From contig NZ_JALGBI010000004.1 in the NCBI RefSeq assembly GCF_022809125.1, forward strand, positions 37,003 to 101,002: a stretch of 64,000 nt of DNA, given 5' to 3'. Made by a program: the position numbers and the translations under genes. Of the stretch, positions 43,220 through 52,580 are shown piece by piece. The DNA is from Variovorax terrae (GTDB lineage Bacteria > Pseudomonadota > Gammaproteobacteria > Burkholderiales > Burkholderiaceae_C). Position 1 is the first letter of the stretch; each line of letters opens with the position of its first letter. The notes under the pieces are model-generated. The model saw only the letters and a program-made list of their open reading frames with translations. It ran no database searches and had not been told where the DNA came from.

Positions 43220-44227
43220 TCATTCGCTGTCGGCCTCATTCCTGAGTGGTGTCCGCAGCATGTAGCACCTGAGATTAGACAGGAAGAGTTCCGCATCTCG
43301 TTGACCATTGCCGCTGGAGAGGGCAGAATTGTGAGGGCTTAACCAAGCGCCCGGAGCCGACCACAGCGGTGACTCTGCTGGCAATGGCTCCTGCTCAAAT
43401 ACATCCAAGTAAGCGCCTGCCAGTCGGCCTGTTTCGAGCGCAGCGATCAAGGCAACTTCATCGAGGAGTGCACCACGCCCGACGTTGGCGATTCGAGCAC
43501 CGTGGGGCAAGCGATCGATCCTCTCCCTGTTGATCAGACCGCGCGTTTGAAGTGTCAACGGGCAGCAGAGAATGAGCCAGTCGCAGTCGGCAAGCGCCGC
43601 GTCGATCTCGTCGAACGTCAGAGTCGAATCGACGACACTGCATGGCACAGCGCGCTTGCGGACTCCGGTCGTTCGAAGTCCAACCGCAGATAGAAGTCTC
43701 GCTATCTCCTGACCGATGGGGCCTAGGCCGACAATGACAGCATGCTGACCCGCCAAGTCCCTGGGGGCGTCGGCGCTAAGAATGGGGGCCCATTCGCGGC
43801 GCTGCTGAGAGGCAAACCAACCTCCAAAACCACGAGACTGGGCGAGTACAGCACCCACGACGCATTGTGCGATAGGGAGTGCCGCAATGCCCGATGAGGT
43901 CGACAGCCGAACTCCTCGAGCGCGCGAGGGCTGGTAATGCAGAACGTCAACCGCCGCCGAAATGACGTGCAGCCATTGCAAACGAGGGGACTCGTTAACG
44001 AGCGAAAAGAACAACTGGGTCGCAGCGCTGTCGCGGGATGGTGTTCCGCCAGCGAAAATGTCTCTTGAGTACCATGCACAGGTGACATCGGTCAAATCCG
44101 TTCGGTCGATGGAGACCTTAGACATTTCGAGAATGCGCAGTTTCTTGCCGGTCGCGCCGACAATTTTCAGCATAGCGTCCCTGTGCTGATGGGCAACCGC
44201 ATCAGAAACGAGGAGAACCTCTGTCAT
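43220..44227 (-). CDS. D-2-hydroxyacid dehydrogenase
   Basis: 335 residues from the ATG at 44227, which has AGAGG eight bases upstream. NAD-binding motif VIVGLGPIGQEIARLLSAVG; catalytic Arg in ANVGRGALLDE, Glu in DVFEQEPLP, and His in SPHNSAL. This reduces 2-oxoacids or oxidises D-2-hydroxyacids. It lies downstream of an enolase-superfamily dehydratase on the same strand, 101 bases away, and the pair could process a sugar acid or hydroxyacid. The N-terminal domain is divergent, as in glyoxylate/hydroxypyruvate reductase A-like enzymes. Confidence 0.9.
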   Translation of the reverse strand: MTEVLLVSDAVAHQHRDAMLKIVGATGKKLRILEMSKVSIDRTDLTDVTCAWYSRDIFAGGTPSRDSAATQLFFSLVNESPRLQWLHVISAAVDVLHYQPSRARGVRLSTSSGIAALPIAQCVVGAVLAQSRGFGGWFASQQRREWAPILSADAPRDLAGQHAVIVGLGPIGQEIARLLSAVGLRTTGVRKRAVPCSVVDSTLTFDEIDAALADCDWLILCCPLTLQTRGLINRERIDRLPHGARIANVGRGALLDEVALIAALETGRLAGAYLDVFEQEPLPAESPLWSAPGAWLSPHNSALSSGNGQRDAELFLSNLRCYMLRTPLRNEADSE

Positions 44228-44328
44228 CGATTGAACCTCTAGTGGTTTGCTTGAATCCATCTCAGCCCTCGAAGAAGCTATTCTGAACTCCGTATCGTTG
44301 ATGCTCCGGCAAAGTGGTAGCTCGGAGT

Positions 44329-45561
44329 CTAGGAGGGATCATCGATGCTTCTTTTCCGTAGCCATCGCTCCGCGGCGCGCGCATCCGGAGCATGCCGAGC
44401 AAGAGCCTCCTCATTCACTTCGAGGCCCCAGCCAGGGCGCTCGGGGAGAATTAGCTCACCATTCTCCACTTTGAGTTGTGAGTGAAAGAGCTCTGCGGAT
44501 ACCGGTGGCTGATCAACGTCCATCTCCACATAGTTGAAATTGGGAGACAAGGCACACAGCTGCGCCCCAATCAACAGCCCCAACGGACTGCTGAACGCAT
44601 GCGAATTGATGTTTACCTCAAAACCCTCGGCGAGCGTCGCCATCTTGACCGCTTCGGAGAAGCCGTTCCACATCGCGTCAATGATCGCGTAGTCCACAGC
44701 ACGCTCAACAAAGAAAGGGATGGCATGTCGCCTCCCGTAGACGGCTTCCATGGAACCGATGGGGGTCGACGTCGAGCGACGCAAATCTGCAAGGGTGCGG
44801 GCGTCGTACACGTCCATCTCGAGCCAGGCCAGCCCAAGCGGCTCCAGCGCCTTGGCTAGACGCTTGAGTCCAGCTGGCCGATAGTTGAAATTGACGTCCA
44901 GAGCGATCCCGATGCTGGGACCCGCGCCCTGCCGAAAAGCGTGCATCTGCGCCACCATTGCGTCCAGTACCTCGGGTTCGAGATTGAGTTCAGGGTGTCC
45001 CTTTCCATAGCCAAAACCAGGCGACTCTCTCAGAAATGCGTGAGGTTTGTCTCCCTCGAACATCAGTAAATTGGTCTTCAGCGCGCTGAAACCCCGCTCC
45101 TTGACCTCCCGGCCGAGTTCGACAAGATCGTCGAGGCTACGCACTGGCGGTCGGTCAAGCGTCTTGGCGCCACGAGCTCTATACGATCCACAATGCGACC
45201 AATAGACGCGGAGACGGTCGCGAACTGCCCCCCCAAAGAGGCGATGCACGGGCACGCCAAGCGCTTTCGCCTCGATATCCAAGCAGGCATTCTCAATCGC
45301 AGCGACCGCTTGCGCGTTGAGCCCTCCATCCGCGACTCGAACTCGTGCGCGCAGCATTGTTGAAAGGCGACTGCTCTGAAGAGGATCGAGCCCGATGACG
45401 TGCTCGGACAAACGTCGAATCACTGCCGAGAGACCTTGCGAACCGAGAAATTCGCTGAACTCGGACCATCCGATCAAGCCTTCGTCGGTCGTTATCTTGA
45501 CGAAAGAGAACGGCTTGAGGCCACCGTCTGCGTGCAGATCTTCAACACGAACAATCTTCAT
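44329..45561 (-). CDS. Enolase-superfamily (mandelate racemase/muconate lactonising type) enzyme
   Basis: 410 residues. N-terminal capping domain (MKIVRVEDLHADGGLKPFSF) and a barrel with candidate metal ligands in ALDVNFNYRP (Asp), LAWLEMDVYD (Glu) and IGSMEAVYGR (Glu). NINSHAFSSPLG carries the likely catalytic histidine. Members abstract a proton next to a carboxylate, often as acid-sugar dehydratases or racemases. It is divergent from a Bug receptor gene and upstream of a D-2-hydroxyacid dehydrogenase, consistent with uptake and breakdown of a hydroxy acid. Confidence 0.9.
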   Translation of the reverse strand: MKIVRVEDLHADGGLKPFSFVKITTDEGLIGWSEFSEFLGSQGLSAVIRRLSEHVIGLDPLQSSRLSTMLRARVRVADGGLNAQAVAAIENACLDIEAKALGVPVHRLFGGAVRDRLRVYWSHCGSYRARGAKTLDRPPVRSLDDLVELGREVKERGFSALKTNLLMFEGDKPHAFLRESPGFGYGKGHPELNLEPEVLDAMVAQMHAFRQGAGPSIGIALDVNFNYRPAGLKRLAKALEPLGLAWLEMDVYDARTLADLRRSTSTPIGSMEAVYGRRHAIPFFVERAVDYAIIDAMWNGFSEAVKMATLAEGFEVNINSHAFSSPLGLLIGAQLCALSPNFNYVEMDVDQPPVSAELFHSQLKVENGELILPERPGWGLEVNEEALARHAPDARAAERWLRKRSIDDPS

Positions 45562-45646
45562 TTCAACTATTCCTGTACTTCATGAGTGAGCGCTACGTAC
45601 GCGCGACGAATGGGGAAGAGATTTTGCGAACGATACTTCAATATGA

Positions 45647-45658
45647 TTGACTGGTCAA
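45647..45658. promoter_or_regulatory. Operator candidate TTGAC-TG-GTCAA
   Basis: Perfect 12-bp dyad in the 247-bp AT-rich gap between the divergent enolase-superfamily and Bug genes. Position and symmetry fit a dimeric regulator controlling both directions; the nearest candidate is the MarR protein at 42608-43192. Confidence 0.5.
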
Positions 45659-45808
45659 CAAAAATCAAAATGTTCGACCGAGAGGAAGTGAGTGAGATTA
45701 AATGCTGCTACGCTTTCAGTGATAGGATTTTTCCATGATAATTGTTGACGAATCAATTAAATGATTGGATACTTGACCAGAAGCAACAGGACTTCAAGGA
45801 GAAATGCA

Positions 45809-46792
45809 GTGCATCCAGCCAATCGTCGTCAGTTTGTTGTGGGTTTATCTGCCGCTCTGACGGGGATGCGGCCTGTCGAAGCCGAGGAGACCGCCTTTCC
45901 CGTACGTCCTGTGCGAATCGTTACCGGCGCCTCTGCCGGTGGCGGCGTCGACGTCTTGGTTCGGCTGATGAGCGATCCGCTAGCCGCTCAATGGCGGCAA
46001 GCGGTTATCGTTGATAACAGGCCCGGGGCCTCCCAACTGATCGCGGCCAGTGCTGTTGCGAAAGCAAAGCCTGACGGGTACACGCTGTTGGTTGCGACCA
46101 GCACGCCATTCATTCAGGTGAAGTTTGTACAGAAGGATGTTCCAATCGAAGTGTGGCGTGACTTCGCGCCACTCACGGTGATTGGGGTTGGTACCGTTGC
46201 TTTGGCTGCAGCGAAGAACGCACCTTTCAATTCGGTCGCCGAACTCATTGAGCACGGTCGTCGCGCCGGAGTTCGACTTCCCTATGGCACCTGGGGAAAT
46301 GGAAGCGGCGGCCATCTCATTGGCGAAGGGCTACGCGCCCATGCGAAGATTGATCTGGTTCATGTTCCTTATCGGGGGGAGGCTGCCGAAATCACTGATT
46401 TGCTGGGTGGAAATCTCTCGGTTGTCTTTTTGACTCATGCGACGGCGAAAGCGCAAGCTGAGGCCGGCAAGCTTAAGCTGCTAGCGGTGACAGGAACAGA
46501 TCGGTTTCCGTTCATGCCGGACGTTCCGACCTTCAAGGAGCAGGGGGTTCCTGGCCTCGAGGTCATTGGATGGATCGGTGCGTTTGCGCCCGCTGCAGTT
46601 CCTCCAGCATTGACGCAAAAGATATCGAGCGACATGCAGAAGGTGCTGAAAGATCCGGCAGTCGCCGCACTCTATGCGAAGCAGGGTTATGCAGCCACTG
46701 GCGGGACGCCTGCCCAGTTCCGAAAGCTCTTCCTTGAAGACGAGGCGCGCTGGAAGGCTTTGGCGCAGATAGCGGCTTTGAGGCCGGAGTAG
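45809..46792 (+). CDS. Bug-type (TctC-like) periplasmic solute-binding protein
   Basis: 327 residues from a GTG start chosen for its AAGGAG seven bases upstream; an in-frame ATG at 45761 would add 16 residues that do not fit a signal peptide. Leader NRRQFVVGLSAALTGMRPVE, mature start PVRIVTGASAGGGVDVLVRL, and family blocks LPYGTWGNGSGGHLIGEGL, HVPYRGEAAEITDLLGG and MPDVPTFKEQGVPGL. Divergent from the enolase-superfamily gene and followed by a second one. Confidence 0.92.
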   Translation: MHPANRRQFVVGLSAALTGMRPVEAEETAFPVRPVRIVTGASAGGGVDVLVRLMSDPLAAQWRQAVIVDNRPGASQLIAASAVAKAKPDGYTLLVATSTPFIQVKFVQKDVPIEVWRDFAPLTVIGVGTVALAAAKNAPFNSVAELIEHGRRAGVRLPYGTWGNGSGGHLIGEGLRAHAKIDLVHVPYRGEAAEITDLLGGNLSVVFLTHATAKAQAEAGKLKLLAVTGTDRFPFMPDVPTFKEQGVPGLEVIGWIGAFAPAAVPPALTQKISSDMQKVLKDPAVAALYAKQGYAATGGTPAQFRKLFLEDEARWKALAQIAALRPE

Positions 46793-46928
46793 CGGTTCCC
46801 CGGATTTAGATGGGCGAATTTCGAGAGAGCGGCGCCCTCGTCGCTGCCGACTCGTACCTCCGACCGAAATCGTGTATGCGTCGGTATTCCGGTCGTCGGA
46901 CCTAATATCACTAGAGTGGAGCACATAG

Positions 46929-48176
46929 ATGTCAACCCCAGCAGTAGGAACTGGCACCCGCGCGGCGAGTGGGCATATTCCATACGAGGCGTGGGCTGCC
47001 GAGGATTTTTCTTCGCTTCCTGGGAGTAGTGTCCTATCCGCTCTGCGTGGAGATGTGATCACGGCGTTGGACTCCATACCGTTACGCCTGGTTAGGGAGG
47101 TCGGCTCACTGTCCTGCGCCGATTACATGACCGGTTCCTTTTCTCCAACGTACCGAATCGGCGGGGGCGCCGTATCGCGCATTACGTTGGCTTCGGGATT
47201 TCTCGGTTACGGTCCCCTGGTGGATCCGGCTATCCTCCCATTGCTGCGGGAGGTTGTGGTGGGGTGCGATCCTACCTGCGTGCACGAGCTAGCTGTGCAT
47301 CTGCGTCGCCCGCCACATAAAACTGGAGGCGTTGAGATCGCAATCTGGGATGCGCTGGGAAAGCGTGCTGGGTTGCCTTTGTACCGCTTATGGGAGGGGG
47401 GCAGTCCAGTCTTGAGTCCGTATGCGTCACAAATGACACGAGGTACGCCCTTGGAACGGGCCGAACTTGCCAGTGCCTTGGTCGCGCATGGCTGGCGTGC
47501 GTTGAAGCTTCGGACCAGTTTCCCGACGATTGAGGAAGATATTCAGGTAGTTTCAGCAGTGCGCAAAGCCGTGGGACCCAACGTCACGATTCTGGCGGAT
47601 GGCAACAAGGCTGGTCCATACCAGGCGGGATTGGCTGGCGCCGCCGAGCCGCGTTATCCGTGGGATTTGACTCGGGCCAAGGAGACCGCCAAGGCGTTTG
47701 CCGATCTGGGTGTGGGTTGGCTTGAGGAGCCTTTGCCGAGGCACGACTACGCAGGTATGGCTCAATTGCGGAGAACGGCTGCGCTACCTATCGCCGGGGG
47801 AGAGAATCACTCAGGTATTGAAGAGTTTCGAACCCTTGCTGAGAGTGGAAGTTTGGATGTCCTCAACCCTGAGGTCACCCTGATCGGCCCTTCCTTGTTT
47901 CTGCAGGTGGGGGCAATTGCGCGTTTTCATGGCTTGCGCTGCGTAGGTCACGTGGGGCATGGAGGCCTTGGCTCCCTTTGCACGTGGCATCTCAATGCTG
48001 CGTGGTGCGACCACAATCGAATCGAAGTCATCCACGAGCCGCCCATAGCCGACTATCGACATGGAATGGCGATATTTCGTGATCCTCCGACTCTTCAGGC
48101 AGACGGATCCATTCGGCTTACGGATGTGCCCGGGCTCGGGGTTGAACTTGACCAAGGCCTTTTGCTGGCCGGGTGA
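46929..48176 (+). CDS. Enolase-superfamily (mandelate racemase-like) enzyme
   Basis: 415 residues. Barrel motifs: ALKLRTSF (base Lys), TILADGNKAG (Asp and Asn), GWLEEPLPRHDY (Glu), IAGGENHSG (Glu) and CVGHVGHGGLGSL (His). The N-terminal cap shows TGGVEIAIWDALGKRAGLPLY, conserved in the superfamily. It is only distantly similar to the enzyme at 44329-45561, so two distinct steps or substrates are likely. It lies 136 bases after the Bug gene. Confidence 0.9.
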   Translation: MSTPAVGTGTRAASGHIPYEAWAAEDFSSLPGSSVLSALRGDVITALDSIPLRLVREVGSLSCADYMTGSFSPTYRIGGGAVSRITLASGFLGYGPLVDPAILPLLREVVVGCDPTCVHELAVHLRRPPHKTGGVEIAIWDALGKRAGLPLYRLWEGGSPVLSPYASQMTRGTPLERAELASALVAHGWRALKLRTSFPTIEEDIQVVSAVRKAVGPNVTILADGNKAGPYQAGLAGAAEPRYPWDLTRAKETAKAFADLGVGWLEEPLPRHDYAGMAQLRRTAALPIAGGENHSGIEEFRTLAESGSLDVLNPEVTLIGPSLFLQVGAIARFHGLRCVGHVGHGGLGSLCTWHLNAAWCDHNRIEVIHEPPIADYRHGMAIFRDPPTLQADGSIRLTDVPGLGVELDQGLLLAG

Positions 48177-48306
48177 CTATCGCATTGCTTTCGATGCCGA
48201 TTAGTCCGGTGCCTGCAGGTGGCCAACAGCACGACTGAGGTGGCCAGCGGTTTGTGGTGTATTTCAAGGTATGGCGGCGCAACGCGTGTCACGAAGGAGA
48301 GTCGAC

Positions 48307-48519
48307 ATGGAACCCTCGCTTGACCTGCTGGGGTCCGGCAATGCTCAGGCCGGCGCGAAGGCGAACATGCGGGTACTGGCAGCTTGCTCCTGCTACGGAA
48401 GCTATGTGATCGAAGCCGACCTGGGCGACAACTTCGATGAGGGCTTTCGCCGGGGCACGCTCTTGATGCTGGCGATTTCAGCCTTCGCTTTCCTTGTCCT
48501 GGCTGCTCTTTGCCTGTGA
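48307..48519 (+). CDS. Small single-pass membrane protein, unknown
   Basis: 70 residues from the ATG at 48307, which has GAAGGAGAG nine bases upstream. Ends in a single hydrophobic helix (TLLMLAISAFAFLVLAALCL); the middle has CSCYGSYVIEADLGD with two cysteines. No family recognised. The strong ribosome site and the hydrophobic C-terminus support a real gene, but it could be a chance frame. Confidence 0.5.
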   Translation: MEPSLDLLGSGNAQAGAKANMRVLAACSCYGSYVIEADLGDNFDEGFRRGTLLMLAISAFAFLVLAALCL

Positions 48520-48587
48520 GGGGCGTGCGGGCATTGCCCCGGGCGTTTGCGCCTCCCAAGCAAGTGAAAGCCGGACAGATGTAAAGA

Positions 48588-48598
48588 AGTGAACAGTC
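48588..48598 (+). promoter_or_regulatory. Shared promoter motif AGTGAACAGTC (copy 2, before Bug-hmgA2-amidase)
   Basis: Exact match to copies at 36795-36805 and 54918-54928. It lies 137 bp before the Bug start. A GCGTTTGC string like the iclR-gap elements is present slightly upstream (48543-48550). Confidence 0.6.
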
Positions 48599-48734
48599 GC
48601 CGTTCAACGCGTTCGACAGACTACTGCAATCGCGAGTGCTGAGTCGGCTGGACTTTGCGGTCCCCGGATTTCCTGCTCGCGATAGATGGAGTCCTAGCTT
48701 TCGCTTACTTGACCGCAATACACAGGAGACAAAC

Positions 48735-49706
48735 ATGCAGCGCCGATCTTTGATTGCCCTGGGGGTACTGGCCGCAACTCGCCTCGCGGGCGCACAAACG
48801 AGCGCCTTTCCCGACAGGCCCATTCGATGGATCGTAGGCTATCCGGCGGGCGGCGGCAGCGACTTCGTCGCTCGCTCATTGGCGGTACCTCTTGGCGAGA
48901 GCCTGAAGCAGCCTCTTGTGATCGACAACAGGGCTGGGGCTGCCACCATCGTTGCGGCCAGCGCGGCCAAGGCGGCTCCCGCCGACGGATACACGATCTT
49001 CTCCGCGGATCTGGGAACGCTGGTCTACAACCCGCTGCTCTACAAAAAGCTGCCCTATGACCCGATCGGTGACTTCGCCTTCATCGGCTTCACCGTGAGG
49101 TATCAGTTCTGCCTGGTGTGCAACCCCGCATTTCCGGCGAAAAACCTGAATGAGGTCATCGCCCAGGCGAAAGGTGCCGGCCGGAAGCTCGACTACGCAT
49201 CCCCGGGTGTGGGCTCGACACACCACCTCACCATGGAGATGTTTGCACAACGAGCTCGCATCGAGATGGTCCATACGCCATACAAGGGCGCCGCGCCTGC
49301 GCTGCAGGACGTGATGGCGGGCACCGTGCCGCTGATGATGTGCGATATCGCGACCTGCCTGCAGATGGTCAAGGCGGGCAAGCTCAGGCCAATCGCCGTT
49401 GCGTCTCCCGGGCGGTCACCTCTGCTGCCGGACGTCCCCACGTTCGAGGAGGCTGGCGTCAGTGGCATCGACACCAACAGCTGGTCAGCATTGGTTGCAC
49501 CGAAGGGCACTCCGGCACCGGTGATTGCCCGGCTGACGCAGGAGCTGAAGGCGGCGCTGGGGCAACCTGACACGCAGCGGCGGCTGATGGATTTTGGCGT
49601 CGAGCCGTTCTTCGGCACCCCGGCCGAGGTTCTTTCCATGGCCAAGACGGACAGCCAACGATGGAGCACTGTGGTCAAGCACCTGAACATCTCCCTTGAG
49701 TACTGA
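48735..49706 (+). CDS. Bug-type (TctC-like) periplasmic solute-binding protein
   Basis: 323 residues; CAGGAG nine bases before the ATG. Leader RRSLIALGVLAATRLAGAQ, mature start PIRWIVGYPAGGGSDFVARS, then DYASPGVGSTHHLTMEMF, HTPYKGAAPALQDVMAGT and LPDVPTFEEAGVSGI. It heads the operon with hmgA2 and the second amidase (15-base gap), so its ligand is probably the aromatic acid or amide used by them. Confidence 0.94.
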   Translation: MQRRSLIALGVLAATRLAGAQTSAFPDRPIRWIVGYPAGGGSDFVARSLAVPLGESLKQPLVIDNRAGAATIVAASAAKAAPADGYTIFSADLGTLVYNPLLYKKLPYDPIGDFAFIGFTVRYQFCLVCNPAFPAKNLNEVIAQAKGAGRKLDYASPGVGSTHHLTMEMFAQRARIEMVHTPYKGAAPALQDVMAGTVPLMMCDIATCLQMVKAGKLRPIAVASPGRSPLLPDVPTFEEAGVSGIDTNSWSALVAPKGTPAPVIARLTQELKAALGQPDTQRRLMDFGVEPFFGTPAEVLSMAKTDSQRWSTVVKHLNISLEY

Positions 49707-49721
49707 GTACCGAGCACTGCA

Positions 49722-51062
49722 ATGAACCAGACCATTCAAGATGGCGGCAGTGCCCGGCAATATCTACGAGGCTTTGGCAATCAATTCGAGAGCGAGGCGA
49801 TTGCCGGCGCGTTGCCGGTATCGATGAACAGCCCGCAGCATGTGCCCTACGGGCTCTACGCTGAACAGTTGTCTGGAACGGCATTCACGAGTGTGCGTGC
49901 CGAGGGGCGCAGGACATGGACCTATCGCATGCTGCCGTCTGCGAGTGATGCGCCCTATGAACCGGCTCAGGCAGGAGGATGGCTCACTGCGCCAATGCAG
50001 GAGGGGGCATTTGATTTTCGGCCGATGCGCTGGCGGCCGCTTTCGTGCGACGGGGACACGGATTTTCGTGCTGGACTACTGACCATCGGGGCCAATGGCA
50101 ACGCGGCGGAGCAGGTTGGCTGCGCGATCCACGTGTATGCCGCTTCGCGGTCCATGACTGACGAAGCCCTGTGCAACTGTGATGGGGAGTTGCTTATCGT
50201 GCCCCAGGAAGGCGGGATCGAAGTGCAGACTGAACTCGGCTGGCTTGCGGTTCGGCCTGGTGAAATCGTCGTCATCCCCCGGGGGCTGTGTTTCCGCGTT
50301 GAGTTGACGGGGGCGCTGGCCCGTGGCTATGTGCTGGAGAACTATGGCCCGGCGCTGCGGTTGCCCGAACTCGGCCCGATCGGCGCCAATGGGCTGGCGA
50401 ATCCCCGCGACTTTCATTGCCCCGTGGCGGCCTTCGACAACATCGGGAAAAGCTATGCCGTCATCCACAAGTACTGCGGTCAGTTCTGGGTTCGGCGTCT
50501 CGCGAGCAGCCCCTTCAATGTTGTCTCCTGGCATGGGAATCTGGTTCCGTTCAAATATGACCTCGAACGCTTCAACGCTTTCGGATCCGTGAGCTACGAC
50601 AGCCCGGACCCATCCATCTCAACGGTCCTCACTTCACCGAGTCCGCAGCCAGGCACCGCCTACGTAGACTTCGTCGTCTTCCCGCCGCGATGGCAGGTGG
50701 CGGAGGGAACCTTCCGGCCTCCCTACTTTCACCGCAATGTGATGACGGAGTTCATGGGGCTGATCTACGGCGAGTACGAAGGAAAACGGGAGGGATTCCG
50801 TCCCGGCGGCTTCAGCCTTCACAGTTCGATGGCGCCCCATGGCCCGGATCAGGCCACCTATGTCCGGGGAGTCGAGGAGCCCGTGGTCCCGAACAAGCTG
50901 TCCGGCACCATGGCGTTCATGTTCGAGACCAAGTTGCCTCTCATGCTCAACAAGGCGGTGCTTGATCTGCCAGAACTGGACGGCGCTTACCTAGAATGCT
51001 GGCGTGGGTTCCACCCTGCTCGGGCTGCAGCCGAGGGGCGAGGTCACCAGCAGAGGCTGTGA
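49722..51062 (+). CDS. Homogentisate 1,2-dioxygenase-like protein (copy 2)
   Basis: 446 residues. Same fold and metal site as hmgA: PPYFHRNVMTEFMGLIYGEY (His near 335, Glu near 341), APHGPDQATY (His near 372), and active-site NVVSWHGNLVPFKYD. It is clearly diverged from copy 1 (N-terminal half especially) and carries an extra C-terminal tail (FHPARAAAEGRGHQ). All catalytic residues being kept, it should be a ring-cleaving enzyme, perhaps for a homogentisate analogue. It sits between a Bug receptor and an amidase rather than with fahA/maiA. Confidence 0.92.
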   Translation: MNQTIQDGGSARQYLRGFGNQFESEAIAGALPVSMNSPQHVPYGLYAEQLSGTAFTSVRAEGRRTWTYRMLPSASDAPYEPAQAGGWLTAPMQEGAFDFRPMRWRPLSCDGDTDFRAGLLTIGANGNAAEQVGCAIHVYAASRSMTDEALCNCDGELLIVPQEGGIEVQTELGWLAVRPGEIVVIPRGLCFRVELTGALARGYVLENYGPALRLPELGPIGANGLANPRDFHCPVAAFDNIGKSYAVIHKYCGQFWVRRLASSPFNVVSWHGNLVPFKYDLERFNAFGSVSYDSPDPSISTVLTSPSPQPGTAYVDFVVFPPRWQVAEGTFRPPYFHRNVMTEFMGLIYGEYEGKREGFRPGGFSLHSSMAPHGPDQATYVRGVEEPVVPNKLSGTMAFMFETKLPLMLNKAVLDLPELDGAYLECWRGFHPARAAAEGRGHQQRL

Positions 51063-51064
51063 CG

Positions 51065-52453
51065 ATGACCCATCGGCAAACATACGCCCAGCTTCGCGAG
51101 GCATTTCGCACTGGAGATCTGTCTCCAGTGGCCGTTGCGGAGTCGACCCTGGCTCATGCCAGGCAGGTTGACGGCGATCTCAATATATTCGCGCTGCTGG
51201 ACCAAGAGCGCGCCATCCATGCAGCCCGCGAGTCCGAAGCGCGCTGGCGTTGCGGCAAGCCATTGAGCGACATTGATGGCATGCCTGTCTCCATCAAGGA
51301 GTTTGCGGCGGTGCGAGGCTGGCCGAGCCGGCGAGGGTCGATGGTGACGAGCGAAGAGCCGTTGGGGGAGAGTGCTGTTTTCGTTCAGCGAATCGAAGAT
51401 GCCGGTGGCGTTCTCATCGGCAAGACGCGTGCTCCTGAGTTCAACTGGAAAGGCGTCACCGACAGCCCTGGCTACGGCGTGACCCGCAATCCATGGGATC
51501 GCTCGCTGACGCCTGGTGGCAGCAGCGGAGGCTGTGCTGCGGCTGTGACCGCGGGCGTGGTCAGGGTATCCATGGGAAGCGACGCCGGAGGCTCCGTTCG
51601 GATTCCGGCTGCCTTCACCGGGACGTTGGCGCTCAAGCCGACCTTCGGGCGGATTCCGCTGACCCCGTTTCCTTCCGCTTTTCATCATCTGCCGCATGTC
51701 GGCCCGATCGCGGCCAGCGTGTCCGACCTGTCGTCCATGATGAGAGTGGTAAGCGGCCCCTCGGTGTATGACTGGACGTCCATGGGGCTGAGCGATCGGC
51801 AGACCGACCAACCGGCCACCGGGTTGCGGATCGGTTTGCTGGCCGCCAAGCACTGGAGCGAGAGCGCCCCGGCAGTCGTGGAGGGCATGCAGGAGGCCGT
51901 GGCTCTCCTGCGAGAGGCCGGGTTCCGGATCGAGGAGATTGATTTCGACGTTCGCGGGGCATCCGCCGTCGGGGCATTCCTGTACAAACAAGGCTGCCTG
52001 TCGGGCTTACGCGCGCTGTCCGAGGCGGATCTTCGCCGCATCGACCAGGGCATGATTGAATTCGCGCACTCCGTGGCCAATGCGAGCACCTCTCAGATTC
52101 TCGAGATGCTGCAGCGGCGGGAGATTCATGCCGGCGAACTGAGTCGCTGCTTCGATGACATCGACGTTCTGATGCTGCCCACCATGCCGGTGCTTGCATT
52201 CGAGGCAGGACGCAATACTCCCGCTGGGTGGCCCGACGAGGATTGGATGTCCTGGAATCCGTTCACACCTGCGTTCAACGCGACAAAGAATCCAGCCCTG
52301 TCATTCCCGTTCCTTCCCAGGGGCGGTTCGCTACCGATCGGCATTCAATGGGTGGCGCCGTTCGCGCGTGAAGATCAACTGCTCCGGCTGGCCGCGTGGT
52401 TTGAGGATCGCCAGCCAATTCGCCTTGCGCAGTCCGTGGCTCAGGCCAAGTAA
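51065..52453 (+). CDS. Amidase-signature family amidohydrolase (copy 2)
   Basis: 462 residues; starts two bases after the hmgA2 stop, so it is co-translated. Triad elements: Lys in VSIKEFAAVRG, Ser pair in TPGGSSGGCAAA, nucleophile in GSDAGGSVRIPAAFTG. Very similar to the amidase at 30652-32031, down to KTRAPEFNWKGVTDSPGYG, so the two arose by duplication and probably hydrolyse related amides. Pairing with a ring-cleavage enzyme is unusual. Confidence 0.93.
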   Translation: MTHRQTYAQLREAFRTGDLSPVAVAESTLAHARQVDGDLNIFALLDQERAIHAARESEARWRCGKPLSDIDGMPVSIKEFAAVRGWPSRRGSMVTSEEPLGESAVFVQRIEDAGGVLIGKTRAPEFNWKGVTDSPGYGVTRNPWDRSLTPGGSSGGCAAAVTAGVVRVSMGSDAGGSVRIPAAFTGTLALKPTFGRIPLTPFPSAFHHLPHVGPIAASVSDLSSMMRVVSGPSVYDWTSMGLSDRQTDQPATGLRIGLLAAKHWSESAPAVVEGMQEAVALLREAGFRIEEIDFDVRGASAVGAFLYKQGCLSGLRALSEADLRRIDQGMIEFAHSVANASTSQILEMLQRREIHAGELSRCFDDIDVLMLPTMPVLAFEAGRNTPAGWPDEDWMSWNPFTPAFNATKNPALSFPFLPRGGSLPIGIQWVAPFAREDQLLRLAAWFEDRQPIRLAQSVAQAK

Positions 52454-52580
52454 GGCATCTTGCAAATCATAAGGCCGATGAAATCCTGGAAGCTTTGAGC
52501 CGCTGGCTGGATGAGTGGTCGAAGACGAGCGCGCTCCAGAGCATGCTGACCCAGCGCGCGGCAACGGCTGCTTGCGAGCT

